Shown here piece after piece: positions 49,240 through 57,705 of a stretch of DNA of 64,000 nucleotides. The stretch's first letter is position 1, and each line of letters opens with the position of its first letter. Origin of the DNA: SZAS-79 sp038211455 (GTDB lineage: Bacteria; Pseudomonadota; Gammaproteobacteria; Burkholderiales; SG8-39); assembly GCA_038211455.1 (NCBI GenBank), contig JBBQVP010000003.1:1-64000 (forward strand), written 5' to 3'. The notes beneath the pieces were generated by a model, which was not told the origin of the DNA, did not search any database, and worked only from the letters and a program-made list of their open reading frames with translations. The translations under genes were made by a program, and so were the position numbers.

Positions 49240-51042
49240 ATGCGCGTTGCTGATTTCGTATTCGAATACCTGGCTCAGCAGGACATCAGGCATGTCTTCT
49301 TTCTGCCCGGCGGCGGGGCGATGCATCTCAACGATGGCCTGCGCAAACAGACTTCGATCACGCCGGTCAGCATGCTGCATGAGCAGGGCGCTTCTATAGC
49401 GGCTGAGGCCTACGCCCGCACGTCGGGAAACTTTGGCGTCTGCCTGGTGACCTCCGGACCGGGCGCCACGAACGCCATGACCGGTCTCGCTGGCGCCTGG
49501 TTCGAATCGACGCCCGTCATGTTCATTTCAGGACAAGCCAAGCGGGCGGATCTCAAGAAGGACAGCGGCGTAAGGCAACTGGGGCCCCAGGAACTGGACA
49601 TTGTCCCGATCGTCGGCTCTTTGACGAAGTACGCGATTTCCCTGACGGAACCGCTGGATATCAAGCAGGAACTGGGGAAAGCGCTTTATCTAATGCGCCA
49701 CGGCCGGCCTGGCCCGGTGTGGATCGAGATTCCCCTGGACGTGCAGGCGACCCAGATCGATCCCGGCTCGCTGGCTGAATTCGATCCCGCCGAATTGGCC
49801 GCGGATGAGCAGTTCGACCAAGTCGATACGAATACGCTCGCAGGGCTGGTGCAATTGATCAAGTGCGCCAAGCGCCCTGTCCTGCTGGTCGGCAATGGCG
49901 TTCACTGCGCCCGTGCCGAAAGCAAACTACGTCAATTGATTGAGCGCCTCAACATTCCCACTTTGACCACCTGGATCGCCGCCGATCTGCTCGAATATTC
50001 GCATCCCCTTTTTTTTGGCCGGCCGGGAACGGCCGCGCCCCGAGGCGCGAACTTTACGATTCAGAATGCGGATTTCCTGCTGGCGATCGGCACGCGTATG
50101 GATTTCGCCATTACGGGCTTCGACCGGACCCAGTTTGCAAGGGGCGCCAAGATCGCGGTGGTCGACATCGATGCGGCCGAAATCGAGAAGCTCGGCGATC
50201 TGCCTGACTTTCCGATCGTTTGCGACGCCAAGGTCTTCATCAAATCCCTGCTCAAGCAGCTCGGGCCGGAAGACAAGTTCGCCTATCGCGAGTGGATCGC
50301 TCAATGTTCGGTCTGGAAACAGAAGTATCCGGTGGTGTTGCCGGAGTACAGGGCACAGAAGGGATTTGCCAATACCTATGTTTTCACCGAAACGCTCTGT
50401 GATGAGCTTGCCGAGAACGACATGATCATCCCCGGCAGCTCGGGTGCGGCGCTCGATACTTTCTGGCTGTCGGCGAAATTGAAGAAAGGCCAAAGGACGG
50501 TGGCCACGGGGGGACTGGGCGCAATGGGGTATGGCTTGCCCGCTTCTATCGGCGGCTGCCTGGGGGGAGATAAGCGGCGCACGATCTCGGTAGACGGCGA
50601 GGGTGGGTTCGTCATGAACATCCAGGAACTCGAGGTCGTGCGGCGCCTCAACCTGCCGATCAAGTTCTTCGTCCTGAACAACAATGGCTATGCTTCGATC
50701 CGCGCATCGCAAAGCGGCTACTTCAAGCAGACCCTCGGCTGCGATCCGGGCTCCGGATTGACGCTGCCCGAGATCCTCCCGTTGGCAGCCGCTTTCGGCA
50801 TCAAGACCCTGCGCATCCAGGATCAGTCGGAGCTGCGCAAAGTCATCCGGCAGGTGCTCGATACGGACGGACCGATCGTATGCGAGGTGATGGTGCAGCC
50901 GGATCAGGCGATAGGTCCACGCACGTCGTCGAAAATCAGGAACGATGGCAGCATGGTCTCGAGCCCGCTTGAAGACCTGTTCCCATTCCTCGAGCGCGCG
51001 GAGCTCAAGGCCAATATGTCGATTCCGCTGATCGAAGAATAG
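49240..51042 (+). CDS. TPP-dependent acetolactate-synthase-like enzyme
   Basis: The product has 600 residues. The pyrimidine domain (1-~165) has the catalytic Glu in MLHEQGASIAAEAYAR and SGPGATNAMTGLAGAW. The central domain spans ~190-325. The PP domain (~365-540) has GGLGAMGYGLPASIGG and the diphosphate motif DGEGGFVMNIQELEVV ending in NNNGYASIR. Its place inside a sugar locus, between a methyltransferase and a TIM-barrel isomerase, argues against valine/isoleucine synthesis. Sugar-locus relatives add a two-carbon unit to keto-sugars (YerE-type) or act on cyclitol diketones (IolD-type). Which of these applies cannot be settled here. Confidence 0.88.
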   Translation: MRVADFVFEYLAQQDIRHVFFLPGGGAMHLNDGLRKQTSITPVSMLHEQGASIAAEAYARTSGNFGVCLVTSGPGATNAMTGLAGAWFESTPVMFISGQAKRADLKKDSGVRQLGPQELDIVPIVGSLTKYAISLTEPLDIKQELGKALYLMRHGRPGPVWIEIPLDVQATQIDPGSLAEFDPAELAADEQFDQVDTNTLAGLVQLIKCAKRPVLLVGNGVHCARAESKLRQLIERLNIPTLTTWIAADLLEYSHPLFFGRPGTAAPRGANFTIQNADFLLAIGTRMDFAITGFDRTQFARGAKIAVVDIDAAEIEKLGDLPDFPIVCDAKVFIKSLLKQLGPEDKFAYREWIAQCSVWKQKYPVVLPEYRAQKGFANTYVFTETLCDELAENDMIIPGSSGAALDTFWLSAKLKKGQRTVATGGLGAMGYGLPASIGGCLGGDKRRTISVDGEGGFVMNIQELEVVRRLNLPIKFFVLNNNGYASIRASQSGYFKQTLGCDPGSGLTLPEILPLAAAFGIKTLRIQDQSELRKVIRQVLDTDGPIVCEVMVQPDQAIGPRTSSKIRNDGSMVSSPLEDLFPFLERAELKANMSIPLIEE

Positions 51043-51044
51043 CA

Positions 51045-51908
51045 ATGCCTGCAGACTATCTGGAGTCCTGTGCCGAGGCGGGCCTGTATACGATGCAAGG
51101 ACGGCTTTCCCCACCGGAGGACGGGCGTTTCCAATCCTTCCCGCGTACGCACTGGGAACGGGAAATTCAGCTGGCGCCGCAGGTTCCCTTGAGGGGAATC
51201 GAATGGATCTACGACCTGTATGGCGAGGGTGCGAATCCCCTCGAAACGCCACAGGGTCGGGCGGATCTTGCCGCCAAGCTCAAACAGGCCGGCATTGGCG
51301 TTAAATCGATCTGCGCCGACTACTTTATGGATTGCCCGTTCGTGCGTATCAGCCGGCAGCTGCTGGAAGAGCGGGTCGCCCGGCTCGACTGGCTGATTTC
51401 CGTTTGCCCGGAACTTCACATCGGCAGAATCGTGCTGCCCTTTGTGGATGCGTCGAAGATATCCGGCAGCAAGGATACCGGGGATGTCTTGTACGTTCTC
51501 AACCGGGTCCTGGCCCAAGCCGGCGAATGGGGGGTAGAACTGCATCTTGAAACCGACCTGAACCCCGCCGGTTTCAAGGCGCTCCTGGATGAAATCAAGC
51601 ATCCCCTGGTCAAAGTGAACTATGACTCCGGAAACAGCGGCGCGCTGGGTTATTCGCCGGCCGAGGAATTCGCCGCATACGGCGAGCGCATTGGCAGCTT
51701 TCACATCAAGGACCGTGTACTTGGCGGCAGCACCGTGCCCCTTGGGAGCGGCAATGTCAATTTTCAGGGTTTGAGACATGCCTTGATCAATGTTGATTAC
51801 CGGGGCGATTTCGTCATGCAGGCCGCGCGCGGCACGCCAGGAGAGGAATTACACTGGCTGAAGCAAGCCGACGCTTTCGCCAGGAGCTGGCTGCGCGGTG
51901 ACTCATAA
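51045..51908 (+). CDS. Sugar-phosphate isomerase/epimerase (xylose-isomerase-like TIM barrel)
   Basis: The product has 287 residues. Barrel signatures: GLYTMQGRLSPPEDGRFQSF at the N-terminus, GIEWIYD, SICADYFMD, ELHLETDLNP (metal ligand Glu), VKVNYDSGNSGALG and IGSFHIKDR. The family includes IolE/IolI- and UlaE-like enzymes needing a divalent metal. It starts 3 bp after the TPP enzyme gene, so the two are probably consecutive pathway steps. A related barrel is fused to the NeuB protein upstream. Confidence 0.85.
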   Translation: MPADYLESCAEAGLYTMQGRLSPPEDGRFQSFPRTHWEREIQLAPQVPLRGIEWIYDLYGEGANPLETPQGRADLAAKLKQAGIGVKSICADYFMDCPFVRISRQLLEERVARLDWLISVCPELHIGRIVLPFVDASKISGSKDTGDVLYVLNRVLAQAGEWGVELHLETDLNPAGFKALLDEIKHPLVKVNYDSGNSGALGYSPAEEFAAYGERIGSFHIKDRVLGGSTVPLGSGNVNFQGLRHALINVDYRGDFVMQAARGTPGEELHWLKQADAFARSWLRGDS

Positions 51909-51956
51909 GCCTCGGGCGTTCTTACGCGCATCGTCGGTCAAGCAAATGGAGGTCCA

Positions 51957-53003
51957 GTGCGTATTCTGTTCTGTGGACTAGGCGGCATCGGGCAGCGGCA
52001 CTTGCGCAACCTGCGGTCGCTCCTGGGCGATCGGCTGGAAGTACATGCGTACCGGGTGCGGCGAAATCGTCAAAAGCTGCTCGACAATTTGAGCATTGAT
52101 CCGGGAGCCGATCTGGAGTCCGACTATCAGATTACGGTGCACTCGGAACTGGACAAGGCACTGGCGGTCAGGCCGGACGCGGTATTCATCTGCAACCCAA
52201 GCAGTCTGCATACGCCCATCGCGCTGGCGGCCGCGCAGGCCGGGGCGCACATCTTCGTCGAAAAGCCCGCGTCCAATTCGATGGCCGGGCTCGACCAACT
52301 GCTTACGGTCGTGCGGGCGGGAAAGCTCGTTTGCTACGTAGGCTACAACTTCCGCTTTCATCCCGGCTTGATCCGCATAAAGTCGCTGATCGATAGCAAG
52401 TTCTTCGGCAATGTCCTGAGCGTTCGGGCTGAAATCGGCGAGTATTTGCCAAACTGGCATAAGTACGAAGACTACCGGCAGATGTACGCGGCGCGCGAGG
52501 CACTTGGCGGCGGCGTGATTCTTTCGCAGATCCACGAAATGGATCTGATCTACTGGTTTTTCGGCTTGCCAAAATCAATCGTGTGCCGCGGCGGAAAATT
52601 GAGCAAACTGGAGATCGACGTCGAGGACACCGCATCATCCCTGATGCAATACGAGGGCCCCCATGGCCGGTTCCCGATTACGCTGCAGCAGGATTTTCTA
52701 CAGCGGCCGCCAGTCAGAACCTTCAAGGTGGTCGGTGATGCAGGCATCGCCGAAATTGATTTGATGCAGAACAGCCTGAAGATCTATGGCGAGCAAGGTG
52801 AAAAGCTGGAAGATCTGGACTACCCTGATTTCAAGCGAAACGACATGTTCTTGCAGCAAACACAGCATTTCCTTGATTGCATTGCGGGCAAGTCCGCGCC
52901 GATCGTCGATCTGCACGCCGGGATGCAGAGCTTGCGCTTGGCGCTCGCCGCAAAGCATTCCTTGGCGAACAGCGTCGAGATCAAGCTCGCGGATGAGGTC
53001 TGA
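51957..53003 (+). CDS. Gfo/Idh/MocA-family NAD(P)-dependent oxidoreductase
   Basis: GTG start with GGAGG upstream, 348 residues. The Rossmann motif FCGLGGIGQRHLRNL lies at the N-terminus and the family motif HIFVEKPAS near residue 98-106. The GGGVILSQIHEMDLIYWFFG segment is the usual catalytic/substrate region. Members oxidise or reduce sugars or cyclitols. It lies 2 bp before the SDR gene and belongs to the same transcript as the TPP and isomerase genes. Confidence 0.9.
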   Translation: MRILFCGLGGIGQRHLRNLRSLLGDRLEVHAYRVRRNRQKLLDNLSIDPGADLESDYQITVHSELDKALAVRPDAVFICNPSSLHTPIALAAAQAGAHIFVEKPASNSMAGLDQLLTVVRAGKLVCYVGYNFRFHPGLIRIKSLIDSKFFGNVLSVRAEIGEYLPNWHKYEDYRQMYAAREALGGGVILSQIHEMDLIYWFFGLPKSIVCRGGKLSKLEIDVEDTASSLMQYEGPHGRFPITLQQDFLQRPPVRTFKVVGDAGIAEIDLMQNSLKIYGEQGEKLEDLDYPDFKRNDMFLQQTQHFLDCIAGKSAPIVDLHAGMQSLRLALAAKHSLANSVEIKLADEV

Positions 53004-53005
53004 AA

Positions 53006-53848
53006 ATGAAGACCCGCAGCACGACGCTCGACCTGTTCAGCCTCGAAGGCAAGGTGGCTATCATCACCGGTGGGGGCGGCATGCTGGGTTATCAGCATGC
53101 CGCCGCGATCGCTGATCTCGGTGGCCATCCTGTCCTCCTTGATATCGACGAACGCGCGCTGCAAGCCAGCGCGCAGCGCCTGAAGGCGGAATTTGGCGTT
53201 GATGCGCTGATCTTGAACGTGGACATCACCGATCTGAATTCGGTACTCAAATCGAAGGCCAAGGTTCTCGAACGGCACGATCGCATCGATATACTGATCA
53301 ATAACGCCGCGCGCAATCCGAAGGTCGAGAACAACGCAGATACGGATTTTTCACGCCTGGAGAACTTTCCGTCGGATCAGTGGCGCAAGGACCTTGACGT
53401 CGGGCTCGGCGGCGCGTTCAACTGCTGCAAGGTTTACGGCGCGCACATGGCAAATGCCGGGCACGGGGGTGTCATCGTGAATATCGCCTCGGACCTGGGC
53501 GTGATCGCCCCGGATCAGCGGCTCTACAGGATCGCGGGGCGGCCGGAGCATTTGCAGCCCGTCAAACCGGTTACGTATTCGGTGGTCAAGCACGGGATCA
53601 TCGGTCTTACGAAATACCTGGCAACTTACTGGTGTGACCGGGGAATTCGCTGCAATGCCCTGTCGCCCGGCGGCGTGTCTGCCGGCCAGGACGATCTCTT
53701 CGTGAGCAACCTCGCCAAGCTGATTCCGGTTGGCCGGATGGCAAAGCCTGACGAGTATCGTGGCGCGATCGCGTTTCTGTGCTCCGATGCTTCGAGCTAT
53801 CTCAACGGGGCCAACCTGATCGTCGATGGAGGGCGCAGTGTCTGGTAA
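53006..53848 (+). CDS. SDR-family oxidoreductase (PtmA-like)
   Basis: The product has 280 residues, a classical short-chain dehydrogenase: IITGGGGMLGYQHA coenzyme loop, INNAARNP, NIASDLG, catalytic YSVVK and the C-terminal LNGANLIVDGGRSVW. The insertion around residues 100-130 and overall pattern resemble flagellin-modification PtmA-type SDRs. Those occur with Gfo/Idh, CBS and NeuB genes in legionaminic-acid loci of Campylobacter, a comparison made from memory. It overlaps the start of the methyltransferase gene. Confidence 0.88.
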   Translation: MKTRSTTLDLFSLEGKVAIITGGGGMLGYQHAAAIADLGGHPVLLDIDERALQASAQRLKAEFGVDALILNVDITDLNSVLKSKAKVLERHDRIDILINNAARNPKVENNADTDFSRLENFPSDQWRKDLDVGLGGAFNCCKVYGAHMANAGHGGVIVNIASDLGVIAPDQRLYRIAGRPEHLQPVKPVTYSVVKHGIIGLTKYLATYWCDRGIRCNALSPGGVSAGQDDLFVSNLAKLIPVGRMAKPDEYRGAIAFLCSDASSYLNGANLIVDGGRSVW

Positions 53849-54749
53849 TTCGCAGACTTCGGGGCAATGCGCCGAGAGAATCGCATCGCGCTGCATCTGC
53901 TGCCGCAGCGACGACTTGAAGACCTCACCGGCGGTACTGATGCCCTTTATTGCAAAGAGGACGTTCGGTTGGGAGCCGGTCGAGATCACTGAAGACTGGG
54001 GGTTGCGCGACCTGAAGCCTGGAATGGCATACCCCCTGTGCAATTCGGTGCAATGCGCCAGTTGCGGCGCGCTTTTTCTCGACATCAGGTTCAGCGACGC
54101 GGAAATGGCGTCGCTCTATACCGGCTACAGAGGCGCGCAATACACCGCGATGAGAGAATATTTCGAGCCTGGATACGCGGAGCGCAACGAAATTATCCTT
54201 GGGGGTGCGACACATATCCCGCAAGTCGAAAAGTTCCTTTCCGAACACGTCACTACGCCGTTGGCTATTCTCGACTGGGGAGGTGACACGGGCCTGAATA
54301 CACCGTTCAGGTCCCGGAGCAGTCTCTTTCATATCTACGAAATTTCAGACATCCCGGCAATTGATGGGGCATTTCGGGTCGAGAAAAGCACCATCGAACG
54401 CACAAAGTACGATTTGATCGTGTTGGCGCATGTGCTCGAGCACGTGCCGGACCCGGCAAAGATAATGGAGGAGATTCGTTCGATAATGACAGGCGATACC
54501 GTGCTTTATATCGAATTGCCTTACGAAGACCTGATCAGGCTCAACCCGGGTTCAAGGACGCTTCACACGAAAAAGAAGCACTGGCACGAGCACATCAATT
54601 TTTTCACGCGCGAATCTTTGACCGCATTGCTGGAGCGCTGTGGCATGCGCGCGATCGGTATGCAGTCTCTTCAGACGACAGACGAGATGACGGGTGATAT
54701 CAAGCAATGGCAGGTGCTCGCGATCGCCTGCAAACTGGATCAGTCTTGA
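53838..54749 (+). CDS. Class I SAM methyltransferase with N-terminal zinc-binding cysteines
   Basis: GTG 53838 preceded by GGAGGG gives 303 residues; an ATG at 53826 is also in frame. N-terminal cysteines (CICC near residue 18, then C..CASC near 65-72) suggest a zinc ribbon as in sugar C-methyltransferases of the Methyltransf_13/14 type. The SAM motif is degenerate (AILDWGGDTGLN); LIVLAHVLEHVPDP and HWHEHINFFTRESL follow, typical of glycan-locus methyltransferases. The start overlaps the SDR stop by 11 bp, implying coupling. A hairpin terminator follows. Confidence 0.82.
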   Translation: MSGNSQTSGQCAERIASRCICCRSDDLKTSPAVLMPFIAKRTFGWEPVEITEDWGLRDLKPGMAYPLCNSVQCASCGALFLDIRFSDAEMASLYTGYRGAQYTAMREYFEPGYAERNEIILGGATHIPQVEKFLSEHVTTPLAILDWGGDTGLNTPFRSRSSLFHIYEISDIPAIDGAFRVEKSTIERTKYDLIVLAHVLEHVPDPAKIMEEIRSIMTGDTVLYIELPYEDLIRLNPGSRTLHTKKKHWHEHINFFTRESLTALLERCGMRAIGMQSLQTTDEMTGDIKQWQVLAIACKLDQS

Positions 54750-54782
54750 GTTGGAATCTTCGTTCGGCGGAACGCCAGGAAT

Positions 54783-54812
54783 TTCCGGCGCCGTCCGAGT
54801 CGCCGGAATTTT
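54783..54812 (+). terminator. Probable intrinsic terminator after the sugar-synthesis gene block
   Basis: TTCCGGCG (54783-54790) pairs with CGCCGGAA (54801-54808) across a 10-base loop and is followed by TTTT. It lies about 35 bp after the methyltransferase stop, in the 92-bp gap before the GT2 gene. Confidence 0.55.
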
Positions 54813-54841
54813 AGGCCTAGGATGCGGGGATTAAATCTGAA

Positions 54842-55777
54842 ATGACTTTCTTAAGCGTAGTTTCCGGCTGTTTCAACGAAGCAGGCAACGTGACCGAACT
54901 CTACGAGAGGGTCTGTCGCACGTTCGCGGAGAGCCTGCCGGGTTATGAGTTCGAGCTGATCTTCATCGACAACGCGTCGACGGACAAGACCGTCGAAATC
55001 CTCAAAGGTCTCGCCGCCAAAGACAAGCGGGTGAAGATCATAGTCAATAATCGCAATTTCGGCCCCATCCGCTCCGGCTATCACGCCATCCTGCAGGCGA
55101 AAGGCGCTGCCGTCGTGGCCTTGTCCTCGGACCTGCAGGACCCGCCGGAGCTGATCCCGCAGTTCGTTCGAAAATGGGAGGAAGGATTCAAGATCGTCCT
55201 TGCGCAAAAGACGAACAGCGAGGAAGCGTGGCTGATGCATCTGGTGCGCGAGGCCTATTACAGTACGATCTCCCGCTTATCTGACATTGAGCTCGTTAGG
55301 AACGTTACTGGATTTGGGCTTTTTGACAGGCGCGTCATGGAGGACATCCGGAAAATCAATGACCCGTACCCCTACCTTCGCGGCTTGCTTTGTGACCTCG
55401 GATACGAACGGGCTTTGATTCCGTTTACCCAGCCGGCGAGAAAGCACGGAAGCACGAAGTTGAATTTCTACGTCCTCTGGGACGTGGCCATGCTCGGCAT
55501 CACGAACCACTCCAAGGTCCCGCTGCGCCTGGCCACCTTCGCTGGATTCGGCGTCGGGGCGCTGAGCTTCGTGATCGCGTTTGTCTATCTTGTCTACAAA
55601 CTTATGTTCTGGATGGACTTTCAGGTCGGGACGGCGCCCCTTGTGATTGGGATGTTTTTTATCGGTGCCGTTCAGCTAATTTTCATTGGACTGCTTGGCG
55701 AGTACATCGGCTCCATTCATACGCAAGTGCTCCGCCGGCCGCCGGTAATCGAGAAGGAAAGAATCAACTTTGACTGA
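54842..55777 (+). CDS. Polyprenyl-phosphate glycosyltransferase (GT2, DPM1/ArnC/GtrB-like)
   Basis: The product has 311 residues. The GT-A domain (1-~225) has SVVSGCFNEAGNV, FIDNASTDKT and the metal-binding ALSSDLQDPPELI. Two C-terminal spans (~238-262, 268-295) anchor it, as in GtrB/ArnC enzymes that load a sugar onto undecaprenyl phosphate on the cytoplasmic face. A GtrA-type flippase gene lies just downstream (56293). The TTG start of the Nudix gene overlaps its stop. Confidence 0.92.
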   Translation: MTFLSVVSGCFNEAGNVTELYERVCRTFAESLPGYEFELIFIDNASTDKTVEILKGLAAKDKRVKIIVNNRNFGPIRSGYHAILQAKGAAVVALSSDLQDPPELIPQFVRKWEEGFKIVLAQKTNSEEAWLMHLVREAYYSTISRLSDIELVRNVTGFGLFDRRVMEDIRKINDPYPYLRGLLCDLGYERALIPFTQPARKHGSTKLNFYVLWDVAMLGITNHSKVPLRLATFAGFGVGALSFVIAFVYLVYKLMFWMDFQVGTAPLVIGMFFIGAVQLIFIGLLGEYIGSIHTQVLRRPPVIEKERINFD

Positions 55778-56285
55778 TCCAGCCAGCGATTTGACGGCGT
55801 TGATCGGCCGACTCGAGCGGTACATCGACGCGCCAGGCGTCGGGTTGCCGGAGGAGGTGTTTTTGTTCCTCAGTCGGATCACGCCGCTCGTCAATGTCGA
55901 CCTGCTGATACAGGACAACGCCAGTCGCACCCTGCTCACCTGGCGCAGCGACCGGTTTTTTGGGCCCGGATGGCATGTGCCCGGCGGGATCATTAGGCAC
56001 AAGGAGGCGGCAGCTGATCGCATACACGCGGTGGCCGGGCAGGAACTGGGCGTCAGCGTGACATTCGATCCAGTGCCGATATTGGTGCACGAGGGCATAC
56101 AGCCCGGCTGGCGCGATCGCGGCCACACCATCGCCCTGCTTTATCGCTGCCGATTGACCAGCGATCCGGCTCCGCGCTCGCGATACAACCCGCAAGCTCC
56201 TTTGCCGGACCAATGGCAGTGGCATGAACACTGTCCGGACGACCTGATCCCCGAGCAAAAAGGCTACGCAGCCTTCATGGGGTGA
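55770..56285 (+). CDS. Nudix hydrolase, GDP-mannose mannosyl hydrolase-like
   Basis: TTG 55770, with GAAGGAAAG upstream, overlaps the GT2 stop by 8 bp; 171 residues. The Nudix box GGIIRHKEAAADRIHAVAGQELGV keeps the glycine and first Glu of G-x5-E, but the REUxEE part reads AVAGQE, so two usual catalytic acids are missing. GDP-mannose mannosyl hydrolases also have a modified box with a single xELG glutamate and cleave the glycosidic bond. Hydrolysing a GDP-sugar in this locus is plausible. Two further motifs (VNVDLLIQD, RGHTIALLYRC) fit the Nudix fold. Confidence 0.8.
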   Translation: MTDPASDLTALIGRLERYIDAPGVGLPEEVFLFLSRITPLVNVDLLIQDNASRTLLTWRSDRFFGPGWHVPGGIIRHKEAAADRIHAVAGQELGVSVTFDPVPILVHEGIQPGWRDRGHTIALLYRCRLTSDPAPRSRYNPQAPLPDQWQWHEHCPDDLIPEQKGYAAFMG

Positions 56286-56292
56286 CGTGGCG

Positions 56293-56772
56293 ATGTCCCG
56301 TTCGTTCCTGTCTTCCCTGCGCAGCCACATCCCGTCTGGCCAGCTGGGGCGCTACCTTGCGGTCGGCCTCTGGAACACGGCGTTCGGCTACAGCACGTTC
56401 GCGCTCTTTACCTGGCTGCTGGATCGCTACATACCGGCCAGCTACTTGGCCGCGAGCCTGTTGTCCAGTCTGATAAGCATCACGGTATCGTTTCTGGGGT
56501 ACAAGTGGTTTGTGTTCAAGACCAAGGGGAATTACCTGAAAGAGTGGCTGCGCTGCCTGATGGTCTACAGTGGCGGCATCCTGCTGGGGCTCGCCTTGTT
56601 GCCGCCGACGGTATTTGTCGTGGGCTATCTTTCGGGCCGTCCACGTTACGCCCCATACATTGCGGGCGCGCTATTGATGGCCGTGCAGGTCATCGTCAGC
56701 TTTCTCGGCCACAAGAATTTTTCGTTCAAAAGCGCGGGTCCAGCAGACACCGGTCATCGGCGAATCCCGTAA
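56293..56772 (+). CDS. GtrA-family membrane protein
   Basis: The product has 159 residues; ATG 56293 has GGGGTGA 7 nt upstream (GTG 56287 is a weaker option). Four spans lie at ~25-42, 48-68, 88-110 and 118-136, with the family ends YLAVGLWNTAFGY and VSFLGHKNFSFK. It probably flips the polyprenyl-linked sugar made by the GT2 enzyme two genes upstream. It converges on the FkbM gene with 6 bp between them. Confidence 0.88.
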   Translation: MSRSFLSSLRSHIPSGQLGRYLAVGLWNTAFGYSTFALFTWLLDRYIPASYLAASLLSSLISITVSFLGYKWFVFKTKGNYLKEWLRCLMVYSGGILLGLALLPPTVFVVGYLSGRPRYAPYIAGALLMAVQVIVSFLGHKNFSFKSAGPADTGHRRIP

Positions 56773-56778
56773 CGCGGT

Positions 56779-57705
56779 TCAGCCCTCGAACGCTTCAATG
56801 ACCGGGGCGTGGGCCTCACGATGCAGAAAGAAGAAGTTTGTCTCCACGGTGTCTTCGTCCATCTTCTCGAAAGACGCCAGCCGATCACCGGCAATACGGA
56901 AGCACCTGTAGTGCAGCGTGTTCATCAGCGCGATGATCTCGTTCGGATGGTAGCCGAACGCATGCGCATGACGTCGGAGCATCTCGGTGAAGAGCATCGG
57001 GCGCTGCTCCAAAAGCACTTGCCTCGCGCCCTGCAGCACGGCGAGTTCACCGCCCTCGACGTCCAGCTTGATCGCGTCGAACTTCAGCCTGTGGCGTGCC
57101 GCGTATTCGTCCAGCGTGATCGTCTCGACCTTCACGGGCGATGATTTTTCGATGTAGACGGTGGGATGCGCGGACGCCGCCCCTGCGATGCTTGGGTCGA
57201 CGTGTATATCCATTACTCCGGGCCGGTCGGAGACCGCCAACTGCTCCGTGACGACATTTTTCAGGTCATTGCGCGCGATGGTCTTGCAAAGCCAGTTATA
57301 GGAGCTCGGCACAGGCTCGAAAGCGACGATGCGCGCCTCGGGGTCGACCGCGGCCATATGCGCGCAATACCACCCGATGTTGGCGCCGATGTCCGCCACC
57401 GAGGCGCCGCGCGGAACGAGGCGCCTCCACATGTCGAATTCGGCGCGCTCGTAGTGGCCGAAGTTCAGCGAAACCATCGCGGGCGTGCCGCGATCCGCCG
57501 GGTCGCAGGCAATCGCGACAGGCGCAAGGCGGCTGTGCATCCAGACGCCGTCCGGCGTCAACTCGATCCTTTCGATGTCGGACCCGGAAAGGAGGTCGAC
57601 ATACGCCGAAAGCGCCTCATGCTGCACGGACATTTCGCGCGAGTACGCATGTTTGTCGATCTCTCCTTTTCGGAGCGCTTCTCGCAGTCGAATGCGTTCG
57701 TTCAT
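56779..57705 (-). CDS. FkbM-family methyltransferase
   Basis: The product has 308 residues. The N-terminal ~75 residues are helical and charged. The SAM domain has ASVADIGANIGWYCAHMA, RIVAFEPVPSSYNWL and FDAIKLDVEGGELAVLQGA. It is probably an O-methyltransferase for a glycan sugar. Its ATG overlaps the stop of the upstream epimerase by 4 bp, so the minus-strand genes here (aminotransferase-like, two epimerases, methyltransferase) form one operon. Confidence 0.88.
   Translation of the reverse strand: MNERIRLREALRKGEIDKHAYSREMSVQHEALSAYVDLLSGSDIERIELTPDGVWMHSRLAPVAIACDPADRGTPAMVSLNFGHYERAEFDMWRRLVPRGASVADIGANIGWYCAHMAAVDPEARIVAFEPVPSSYNWLCKTIARNDLKNVVTEQLAVSDRPGVMDIHVDPSIAGAASAHPTVYIEKSSPVKVETITLDEYAARHRLKFDAIKLDVEGGELAVLQGARQVLLEQRPMLFTEMLRRHAHAFGYHPNEIIALMNTLHYRCFRIAGDRLASFEKMDEDTVETNFFFLHREAHAPVIEAFEG

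Noticed and set aside
49240..51042. Biosynthetic acetolactate synthase (ilvB)
   Set aside because: No ilvN small subunit; it is embedded in a sugar-nucleotide locus and followed at 3 bp by a sugar isomerase.
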